DNA of 64,000 nt from G965212025 sp965237985 (GTDB taxonomy: Bacteria; Pseudomonadota; Gammaproteobacteria; Poriferisulfidales; Oxydemutatoraceae), in contig OZ250161.1 in the NCBI GenBank assembly GCA_965237985.1, forward strand, positions 806,001-870,000. Reading direction: 5' to 3'. Both the position numbers and the translations under genes were made by a program. Positions 46,917-54,572 of the stretch are shown here, in pieces (the first letter of the stretch is position 1; each line of letters starts with the position of its first letter). The notes under the pieces are model-generated. The model was not told where the DNA came from. It saw only the letters and a program-made list of their open reading frames with translations, and searched no databases.

Positions 46917-47444
46917 TCAGGCTTTGTCTATCTGCGTAAAATCGAGCTCAACCGGCGTCGAGCGACCAAAAATCTGCACTGAGACCTGCACTTTGCTTTT
47001 GTCGTAATACACTTCTTCCACTATGGCATTAAAATCGTTGAAAGGGCCATCCGTAACCCGCACCATTTCGCCGGCCTCAAACAACACTTTCGGCTTCGGT
47101 TCGTCGACGCTGTCACGCACCCCTTGCAACACCCTCGTAATTTCTTTTTCCTGGATGGGCTCCGGGTGGCCGGGCTGGCCACCAATGAAGCCACGCACTT
47201 TCGGAACGTCCTTCACCAGACGCCAAGTGTCATCGTTCATTTCCATTTGCACCAGCACATAGCCTGGGAAAAACTTTCGTTCGCTTTTCCGTTTCACCCC
47301 GCCACGTACCTCTATCACTTCTTCCACCGGCACCATAATTTCCCCAAACTTGTCGCGCAAATCACTGTCACGCAAACGTTCGCACAAGGAATTCATGACC
47401 AATTTCTCATGTCCGGTAGGCGTGTTTATCACATACCAGCTCAT
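46917..47444 (-). CDS. nusG: Transcription termination/antitermination protein NusG
   Basis: NusG binds RNA polymerase, Rho and S10. 175 residues from the ATG at 47444 (MSWYVINTPTGHE); in-frame codons further upstream overlap secE and are rejected. The NGN domain has RKFFPGYVLVQMEMNDDTW, and the C-terminal KOW domain reads VRVTDGPFNDFNAIVEEV. 41 bp after secE. Confidence 0.96.
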   Translation of the reverse strand: MSWYVINTPTGHEKLVMNSLCERLRDSDLRDKFGEIMVPVEEVIEVRGGVKRKSERKFFPGYVLVQMEMNDDTWRLVKDVPKVRGFIGGQPGHPEPIQEKEITRVLQGVRDSVDEPKPKVLFEAGEMVRVTDGPFNDFNAIVEEVYYDKSKVQVSVQIFGRSTPVELDFTQIDKA

Positions 47445-47485
47445 TGCATTATCACCATTGTCTTTGGATTTCACCACTTCTCCCA

Positions 47486-47863
47486 TCAGCGAATCAGCAT
47501 GCCCATGAACCAGGCCAAAAGCATATCCAGAGCCCAAAGAAAAATCGCCACCAGCAACACCATAACAAACACTATCAACGTGGTCTGCAGGGTTTCCGCA
47601 CGTGTCGGCCAGATCACTTTGCGCAACTCGATGCGCGCAGCCTTCAAAAATGTCGCGGTTTCTCTGCCTTGTTCCGTGGTCAAAAAGATACCGGCAGCAA
47701 CGCCAACTGTCATCAGCACACCCAGTACCCGGTAAAGCAAAGATTCTTCCGAGAAATACATGAATAAAACCGATACCGCAACCAGCATCAACACGGACAC
47801 GACCAACTTGACTTGGTCCATGCCCTTCCCAGGCGTACCTGCTTCTATCGCCACATTCGACAA
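47486..47863 (-). CDS. secE: Preprotein translocase subunit SecE
   Basis: Essential clamp of the SecYEG channel. 125 residues, the three-helix gammaproteobacterial form. The third helix is preceded by the conserved RKVIWPTRAETLQTT (about 81-95). The N-terminus aligns with the E. coli protein if a TTG at 47863 is used; the first ATG (47821) has a better ribosome site but would trim 14 residues. It lies 10 bp after tRNA-Trp. Confidence 0.93.
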   Translation of the reverse strand: MSNVAIEAGTPGKGMDQVKLVVSVLMLVAVSVLFMYFSEESLLYRVLGVLMTVGVAAGIFLTTEQGRETATFLKAARIELRKVIWPTRAETLQTTLIVFVMVLLVAIFLWALDMLLAWFMGMLIR

Positions 47864-47873
47864 TCTGAGAAAA

Positions 47874-47949
<76 letters not shown>

Positions 47950-47978
47950 GCGTGAAAACATGACATGCTTCGGCATTC

Positions 47979-49163
47979 TTAGTTCAAAATCTTGCTGACG
48001 ACACCGGCACCAACGGTACGACCACCTTCCCGTATCGCAAACCGCAAGCCTTCTTCCATCGCAATCGCCCCAATCAGAGATACCTCAAGCTGTACATTGT
48101 CCCCAGGCATCACCATCTCTACCCCAGAACCCAGTTCAACCGAACCCGTCACATCCGTTGTCCGAAAATAAAATTGCGGACGATAGCCTTTGAAAAACGG
48201 CGTGTGCCTGCCACCCTCTTCTTTCGATAAAATGTATACCTCCGACTCAAATCTGGTATGCGGTGTGATCGTGCCCGGGCGGCACAACACCTGACCTCGC
48301 TCTACTTCCTCACGCTTCGTCCCCCTTAGCAAAACACCAACATTGTCTCCTGCCCGTCCTTCATCCAACAACTTGCGAAACATCTCCACCCCTGTACAGA
48401 CCGCACAACGGGTCTCCCGCAATCCTACAATCTCTATTTCATCTCCTATCCGTACCACCCCGCGATCAATCCGTCCTGTCACCACCGTCCCACGACCGGA
48501 TATCGAGAACACATCCTCTACCGACAATAAAAAATCTCCATCAATCTGGCGCTCAGGCACCGGTATATGCGCATCCATCTGCACAACCAGCTCCCGAACT
48601 GTCTCGCACTGCTCCTCATCACCCTCCAGCGCACGCAACGCCGAACCAATCACTACCGGCGTCCGCTCGCCATCAAACTCGTAACTCGTCAATACATCTC
48701 GTACTTCCAACTCTACCAACTCTACCAACTCCTCATCTTCCATCATGTCCAGCTTGTTCAAGTACACCACAATGTGCGGAACTCCAACCTGGCGCGCCAG
48801 CAGAATGTGCTCACGCGTCTGCGGCATCGGACCGTCCGCCACGCTCACTACCAAAATCGCTCCGTCCATCTGCGCCGCACCCGTGATCATGTTCTTGACA
48901 TAGTCCGCATGACCCGGACAGTCGACATGCGCATAGTGACGATTCCCAGATTCATACTCTACGTGTGCCGTCGCTATCGTGATCCCCCGCTCACGCTCTT
49001 CCGGCGCATTGTCGATCTCTTCATAACTCGTAACCCCGCCACCGTAACTTTGCGACATCACTTTCGTCAACGCCGCCGTCAACGTCGTCTTGCCATGATC
49101 AACATGGCCAATCGTCCCAACGTTTACGTGCGGCTTCGTCCGCTCAAATTTTTCTTTGACCAC
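47979..49163 (-). CDS. tuf: Elongation factor Tu
   Basis: Delivers aminoacyl-tRNA to the ribosome. 394 residues. G-domain motifs are GHVDHGKT (18-25), DCPGHADY and NKLD; FSISGRGTVVTGRID starts domain 2. The GTG start has GAGGA six bases upstream. Codon use is odd for so highly expressed a gene: every threonine in the first 50 or so codons is ACG, and GCG, CCG, TTG, GAG and CGG dominate, whereas the nearby rplK uses mixed third bases. It is followed by tRNA-Trp and preceded by three tRNAs. Confidence 0.97.
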   Translation of the reverse strand: MVKEKFERTKPHVNVGTIGHVDHGKTTLTAALTKVMSQSYGGGVTSYEEIDNAPEERERGITIATAHVEYESGNRHYAHVDCPGHADYVKNMITGAAQMDGAILVVSVADGPMPQTREHILLARQVGVPHIVVYLNKLDMMEDEELVELVELEVRDVLTSYEFDGERTPVVIGSALRALEGDEEQCETVRELVVQMDAHIPVPERQIDGDFLLSVEDVFSISGRGTVVTGRIDRGVVRIGDEIEIVGLRETRCAVCTGVEMFRKLLDEGRAGDNVGVLLRGTKREEVERGQVLCRPGTITPHTRFESEVYILSKEEGGRHTPFFKGYRPQFYFRTTDVTGSVELGSGVEMVMPGDNVQLEVSLIGAIAMEEGLRFAIREGGRTVGAGVVSKILN

Positions 49164-49228
49164 TTTAAGTCCTCAAAATCCAACAGCACCCAGCGCAGCC
49201 CGCCACACTCAGTACCGGCACAATGGAA

Positions 49229-49300
<72 letters not shown>

Positions 49301-49346
49301 TCGGGGTAACGCCTTTCCGACAATCCTGAATAACAACAGAACACTA

Positions 49347-49417
49347 AGCGGGTGAGCGGATTCGAACCGCCGCTTTCAGCTTGGAAGGCTGAGGTTCTAC
49401 CATTAAACTACACCCGC
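49347..49417 (-). tRNA. tRNA-Gly (TCC)
   Basis: Acceptor GCGGGTG/CACCCGC, anticodon stem TCAGC/GCTGA with loop CTTCCAA (anticodon TCC). CCA is not encoded. Same order as E. coli glyT. Confidence 0.95.
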
Positions 49418-49505
49418 ACGACGCGAAACCGACCGCCGCCCGGGGAACCAGGCACCGATAGAACTTCAAACATGTCTCATCAGCTAGCTATGCACACCAC
49501 CGCGA

Positions 49506-49587
49506 TGGAGGGGGTAGGATTCGAACCTACGAAGGCTAAGCCAACAGATTTACAGTCTGCCCCCGTTGACCGCTTGGGTACCCCTCC
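49506..49587 (-). tRNA. tRNA-Tyr (GTA)
   Basis: A class II tRNA with a long variable arm; acceptor GGAGGGG/CCCCTCC, anticodon GTA in CTGTAAA, discriminator A. CCA is not encoded. First gene of the tRNA-tuf transcription unit, 21 bp after the -10 box. Confidence 0.95.
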
Positions 49588-49608
49588 TTCCTTAAAGAAG
49601 GGACGGGG

Positions 49609-49638
49609 ATTATGCTGTTTATCCACAGGACCTGTCAA
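49609..49638 (-). promoter_or_regulatory. Stable-RNA-type promoter of the tRNA-tuf unit
   Basis: On the minus strand, TTGACA (49633-49638), an 18-bp spacer and CATAAT (49609-49614), then a GC-rich discriminator (CCCCGTCCC) typical of stringently controlled promoters. A 12-bp sequence ACAGGACCTGTC, nearly palindromic, overlaps the -35 (49625-49636) and recurs 16 bp away (49641-49652); it could be an operator. Confidence 0.75.
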
Positions 49639-49652
49639 GTACAGGACCTGTC

Positions 49653-50851
49653 GAGCAATTATTACAGGATGCAAGTTTCTCTCCTGCAAAGCAGGACTTT
49701 CCGCTGACTCGACCACAGCGACGATACCATTCTACTCAGCATCTCAATTCATTGTCGGCGGCGGTGCCCCCTGCAACGAATGACAGGCGAGTTGCCTAAG
49801 CCTGGGTGAAAAGGTAATTTTTGGCCGCTTGTACATTTTTGGAGTTTTTGGGTCGGGAAGCAGATGCAAAACGAGCCCTTTTTTGCCCCCACGCCGTTCA
49901 TCCGCAGGAATTCTCGCCCACTTAAGCATTCCCGGACAAAATCCAACCATTGCCAAGCTTTCAACATGAACCGGTTCACCAGGGCGCCGGGAATCAAAAC
50001 ACAAATAGATGTGAGTACTGGAAAAGCCCCCGACACCGGGTTTTCCTGAAGCCCAAGACTCGTCTCATCACATCCATGAACGGATTCTCCGTTTGTCTAC
50101 ACGCACTCCGGACTTCTTCCCATTTAACCCGCCCGCTGTTGCTCCCGCGAGCAAAAGAGCATCACTCTTCCTTCTTCTCGTGTGAGGAACCGCGCGTGCA
50201 CGGCTTTCCTGATCTTCTCGTGGAAGCCATAGTTTTCAGTCAACAGCAAAACTTGCCCGGTCTTGTCCCTTGCCTCCCTGCCCAAACCAATGCTCACCAA
50301 GCAACACGGCGACCGCAAGTCATCCCGCATATCTGCAAGCCACGCATCAGACAAACACTCAACCCATACTGGGAACAGCCAATCCATAACCTTTGCTGGA
50401 GAATCAACCGAACGACGACCAGAACACCTCTCATTACAGGGGCAATCGGCACCAGCCATTCACACTGCCTGCCCCAGAAACACGCACTCACCCCACCCAG
50501 AAACCACTCACAGCAGGTCTGCTGGCAACAAAGGCTAGACCCTGCCTCAACAGGAAGGTGTTCTGGCACATCACTGCCCCCTTGCCGGTGGCAGCTTGAA
50601 TTCCCTGGCCCGGCATCTTCACCTTAAACCTGGGTTCCTGGGCCACGTTTTCACGCAGAAGTTGTCGGCAAAAAAACAGACAATTCTCTCATCAATTCCG
50701 ACACGATGTCGGGCAACAATCTTTTAGGAATACGAATGCCGTTGCGGGTCTGTTATCATCAGGCACGGTAACCGCGCACGAATGCTGAGTTGCAGTTTTT
50801 GTGGGACATGCGGTTATCGACACCTTCAAGGACCACAGCCGGGCATAACGC
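49653..50851. other. 1.2-kb spacer without a recognised gene
   Basis: It lies between the divergent tRNA-Tyr promoter and hisB. Open frames on both strands are short, of odd composition and lack ribosome sites. No tRNA, rRNA or riboswitch pattern was recognised. A weak TATCAT at 50754 is the only -10-like element near hisB. The stretch is either decayed sequence or holds an unrecognised RNA. Confidence 0.5.
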
Positions 50852-51445
50852 GTGAACGAGCGCAAATCCAGAATAGACCGCATCACAGCGGAAACCAGAA
50901 TTTCACTCGAACTGAATCTCGATGGCAGTGCCGGCGGAAACATCAAGGTCGGAATTCCTTTCCTGGAACACATGCTGGAACAATTCAAAAAACATGCCTT
51001 GCTGGACCTGGACTTAAGCGCAAGAGGGGATTTGGAGGTCGACGATCACCATACCGTAGAAGACGTGGGCATCGTATTGGGTCAGGGCTTCCACGAAGCC
51101 TTGGGCAAACGGGAAGGCATTTATCGATATGGACACGCTTACGCCCCCTTGGACGAGGCTTTGACACGAACTGTCATCGATTTCTCCGGTCGGCCCGGAT
51201 TGCATTTCAATGTGCAATTCACTCGGGCACGGGTTGGCCGGTTTGACCTGGATTTGTTGAAAGAATTTTTCCAGGGCTTCGTGAACCACGCCCGTGCGAC
51301 TTTGCATATTGACAGTTTGAAAGGACGCAACTGTCATCACATCGCCGAAACGGTTTTCAAGTCGTTTGCCAAAGCAGTACGTGTTGCGGTTTCCCACGAT
51401 CGTGGCATGGGCGGGAACATTCCTTCCACGAAGGGAACACTGTAA
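50852..51445 (+). CDS. hisB: Imidazoleglycerol-phosphate dehydratase
   Basis: A manganese enzyme of histidine synthesis, here monofunctional (197 residues) without the phosphatase half of the E. coli HisB. Metal-binding repeats are DDHHTVEDVGI and CHHIAETVFK, with FLEHMLEQF near the N-terminus. GTG start without a clear ribosome site. It opens the hisBHAF operon. Confidence 0.96.
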   Translation: MNERKSRIDRITAETRISLELNLDGSAGGNIKVGIPFLEHMLEQFKKHALLDLDLSARGDLEVDDHHTVEDVGIVLGQGFHEALGKREGIYRYGHAYAPLDEALTRTVIDFSGRPGLHFNVQFTRARVGRFDLDLLKEFFQGFVNHARATLHIDSLKGRNCHHIAETVFKSFAKAVRVAVSHDRGMGGNIPSTKGTL

Positions 51446-51457
51446 AAAACCTTTTTT

Positions 51458-52099
51458 ATGCGCACGATCGCGGTCATCGATTACGGAATGAGCAACCATC
51501 GTTCCGTATACAACGCTTTGACTGCTGTTTCCCCCGTCGGCACTCGGGTGACGGTCACTTGCAACCCGAAAGAAGTGGAACGGGCAGACCGTGTGGTCTT
51601 GCCTGGCCAAGGCGCTGCTGAAGACTGCATGAAAGCTTTAGACAAGTACAAATTAGCCCCCCTGCTTCGGGAAAAAATACAAACCCGGCCTCTGCTCGGT
51701 ATCTGCATGGGGCTGCAGGTGCTGCTGGATTTCAGTCATGAAAACCATGGCACCAAATGCCTCGGCGCCATACCCGGTGAAAGCGTACACCTGTCCCAGA
51801 GCCTGCCGAGAGAAAACCATTTCAAGGTTCCACACATGGGCTGGGACCGAGTGTCGCAATGCGCTCATCATCCACTGTGGAACGGAATCAGAGACCAGGA
51901 ATTTTTTTATTTTGCCCACAGTTACCACTCCCTGTTCAAACAGGAGGACCTGGTCTTTGCCACAACCGACTATGGCACAAAGATGGTAAGTGCCGTAGCT
52001 CGAGATTTTATTTTCGCGGTGCAGTTTCATCCAGAAAAAAGTTCTGCCGCCGGTCAACGTCTTCTACACAATTTCGCAAACTGGGCAGGACCGACCTGA
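51458..52099 (+). CDS. hisH: Imidazole glycerol phosphate synthase, glutaminase subunit
   Basis: Class I glutamine amidotransferase that supplies ammonia to HisF. 213 residues. Nucleophile in LGICMGLQ (Cys83), oxyanion segment LPGQGAAEDC, and catalytic HPEKS near the end. 12 bp after hisB and 2 bp before hisA. Confidence 0.96.
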   Translation: MRTIAVIDYGMSNHRSVYNALTAVSPVGTRVTVTCNPKEVERADRVVLPGQGAAEDCMKALDKYKLAPLLREKIQTRPLLGICMGLQVLLDFSHENHGTKCLGAIPGESVHLSQSLPRENHFKVPHMGWDRVSQCAHHPLWNGIRDQEFFYFAHSYHSLFKQEDLVFATTDYGTKMVSAVARDFIFAVQFHPEKSSAAGQRLLHNFANWAGPT

Positions 52100-52101
52100 G
52101 C

Positions 52102-52854
52102 ATGCTGCTGATACCGGCTATTGATTTGAAAAACGGAAAGTGCGTTCGTCTCAGGCAGGGGAAAATGGACTGTGTCACCGTGTTTTCAGATGATCCCGTA
52201 ACCACAGCGGAACGGTGGGTCGAAAGTGGAGCCAAAAGGTTGCACATCGTTGACCTGGACGGCGCGACCCAAGGCAAACCGAACCCAGCCCATAGAAAAA
52301 TCATCGCCGCCATCGCTTCACACTTCCCGGACCTGAGCATCCAGGTGGGCGGAGGAATACGCGATGCAGAAACCATCAGGTACTACCTGGACTGCGGGGT
52401 GGAATACATCATTATCGGCACGCGCGCCATAACACACCCAGATTTCCTGGCTGGCGCCTGCGCCAAACATCCGCAGCGCATCATTGTCGGGCTGGATGCG
52501 AAAAACGAAACGCTGGCGGTCTGCGGCTGGTCAGAACTCAGCGAGCACAATGCTTTTGAATTTGCACAAAATCTGGACACTGAAGGATTGGCGGCCATTG
52601 TTTTTACGGACATCTCCCGAGATGGAATGCGCCTCGGGATCAACTTGGCGGCCACGGTAAAACTCGCATCGCGGGTGGACTTGCCGGTTTATGCTTCCGG
52701 GGGCTTTACTTCCATGCGTGACATCGAGGTACTTTGTCAGCAGCGAAGGACTGGTATTGCCGGAGCAATTATCGGGCGCGCCCTGTACGACGGGGCTGTG
52801 GACTACGCAAAAGCACAACGTTACGCAGACCGGCATGGCAAGGCCTCTCACTGA
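52102..52854 (+). CDS. hisA: ProFAR isomerase HisA
   Basis: A beta/alpha-barrel isomerase converting ProFAR to PRFAR. 250 residues from the ATG at 52102; open codons upstream lie in hisH and are rejected. LIPAIDLKNGKCVRL, QVGGGIRDAETIRYYL and YASGGFTS carry the catalytic aspartate and phosphate sites. Confidence 0.96.
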   Translation: MLLIPAIDLKNGKCVRLRQGKMDCVTVFSDDPVTTAERWVESGAKRLHIVDLDGATQGKPNPAHRKIIAAIASHFPDLSIQVGGGIRDAETIRYYLDCGVEYIIIGTRAITHPDFLAGACAKHPQRIIVGLDAKNETLAVCGWSELSEHNAFEFAQNLDTEGLAAIVFTDISRDGMRLGINLAATVKLASRVDLPVYASGGFTSMRDIEVLCQQRRTGIAGAIIGRALYDGAVDYAKAQRYADRHGKASH

Positions 52855-52860
52855 AATCTC

Positions 52861-53637
52861 TTGCTGACCAAGCGCATCATCCCCTGCCTGGACGTGGCCG
52901 GTGGACGGGTCGTCAAAGGCGTACGTTTTGTCGACATCATAGATGCCGGAGATCCTGTCGAAGCCGCCCGGCGTTACGATGAAGAAGGTGCCGACGAACT
53001 GGCTTTCCTGGACATCACCGCCAGCCACGAAAAACGGCGAACGATGTTCGAAGTGGTTGAGCGGGTGGCGGCGGAAATATTTATTCCCATGACCGTTGGC
53101 GGTGGGGTGCGTACTTTTCAGGATGTCCGAGACCTGCTGAATGCCGGTGCCGACAAAGTTTCCATCAACACCGCCGCAGTGAAAAACCCGGAGCTAATCC
53201 AGGAACTGGCAAGCAAAATCGGTTCCCAATGCATCACGGTAGCCATTGACGCGAGAGCACGCCAGCAGGACGGAAGCCCTGTAAACACCGGCTGGGAGGT
53301 ATTCAGCCATGGCGGCAGAAAACCAACCGGTCTGGATGCCGTGGCGTGGGCAAAACGTATGGCAAGCTATGGTGCCGGGGAGCTTTTATTGACCAGCATG
53401 GACCGAGACGGAACCAAAAAAGGATTTGACCTCGAATTAACGCACACCGTCAGCACAAACGTAAAAATACCGGTCATTGCCTCAGGGGGAGTCGGAAACC
53501 TTGAACACTTGGCCAGAGGGGTCATCGATGGGCAGGCAGATGCCATCCTGGCAGCCAGTATTTTTCATTTTCGAGTACACACCATACGGGAAGCCAAGCA
53601 ATACCTTGCTGCACGTGGCATAGCGGTCAGAATGTGA
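52861..53637 (+). CDS. hisF: Imidazole glycerol phosphate synthase cyclase subunit
   Basis: Barrel enzyme that uses HisH-derived ammonia to make IGP and AICAR. 258 residues from a TTG start that matches the family N-terminus (LTKRIIPCLDV, Asp11). VAIDARARQ carries the second catalytic aspartate. 6 bp after hisA. hisI and hisE, which often follow, are not here. Confidence 0.96.
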   Translation: MLTKRIIPCLDVAGGRVVKGVRFVDIIDAGDPVEAARRYDEEGADELAFLDITASHEKRRTMFEVVERVAAEIFIPMTVGGGVRTFQDVRDLLNAGADKVSINTAAVKNPELIQELASKIGSQCITVAIDARARQQDGSPVNTGWEVFSHGGRKPTGLDAVAWAKRMASYGAGELLLTSMDRDGTKKGFDLELTHTVSTNVKIPVIASGGVGNLEHLARGVIDGQADAILAASIFHFRVHTIREAKQYLAARGIAVRM

Positions 53638-54572
53638 ACTATATTTCGCACACCTGAACCGCCAGGACAAGAGATATGGTCGACAGGTGGCGCAGGTACC
53701 GGGAAACCTTGTCGGGAACGAAATGGGATGAACCAGGGCGGGCTGGCTTTGGGCAGTTGTTTGCAGGCGATACTTCAGGGCGCACCCGTGATTCAATGGT
53801 CAAGGCAGGAATACCCGTGGGAAAAGCCGCACACTTTCCGGCTTGATGACTAAGGAAAATGACATGAAAATTGACGATGAGAAGCCAGTAAAAAAACATC
53901 GGGCTTTCCGGCCCGGCGAAGGACTAATCGTGCAAAATGGTGAAAAAGGGCAGAAAGAACCCCACTGCTGTCGTGGACAGAGCGTGATCTGGTTGGCTAC
54001 GTGAAAGGAGGAGGCAGGAACCCCACTGCTGTCGTGGACAGAGCGTGATCTGGCCGGCTACGTGAAAGGAGGAGGCAGGAACCCCGCTGCTGTCGTGGAC
54101 AGAGCACCAACTGCTCGGCCGATGAGCCGAACCTTTGCGTGGCGGAAAAGACCAGAGTGTTGATGCGGATTTTTGGCAGAAAAAGTGCCGCGGTTTACGC
54201 CGCTCTGGCGTGGAAGGGGCACGACAGAACAGGAATGCTGTAGAGAAAAGAGACTGCCGGGGAGCAAACGGTGTGGCCCGAGCCGTGAAATCCTGTTGAA
54301 AGACGGCACGGTTCATGCGGGCGACCGGGCCTCACACGCTTTCGCAAAAGCAGGTGAAAAAACGGGAGCAACGAAAAACAGACAGGGAATCCCAACGCCA
54401 CTGACCTTTACTCCAGAATTTGTCCAGGCCCGCAGGACCGCCCCGTTAATGTCGACACCAGTGGCCAGGTTTCCAGAAGTGGTACATCAGCCACAACACC
54501 TGCATGGCGGTGAACAGGTCAGAAAACGTCAATAGTGACTATTCCCCGGAGCAGAGGCGCGGGCTACAGGCG
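53638..54572. other. Convergent hisF-topA spacer
   Basis: 935 bp with no supported gene. It holds the 61-bp array listed separately; the rest has only short open frames of unnatural composition. No strong terminator was seen for either flanking gene. Confidence 0.5.
53951..54118. repeat. Short tandem array, unit 61 bp, about 2.7 copies
   Basis: Copies anchored on AACCCC(A/G)CTGCTGTCGTGG begin at 53958, 54019 and 54080; the last breaks off after GGACAGAGC. The unit carries the inverted repeat CTGTC-GTG-GACAG and a GGAGGAGG run. It lies between convergent genes and does not contain part of either. Confidence 0.9.

Noticed and set aside
50100..50130. An RNase P RNA-like segment (minus strand GAAGTCCGGAG)
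   Set aside because: Only this short similarity exists; the other conserved regions and the 3' pairing are not found nearby.
50124..50459. A 111-codon minus-strand frame upstream of hisB
   Set aside because: Unnatural composition, no ribosome site, no recognised motif.
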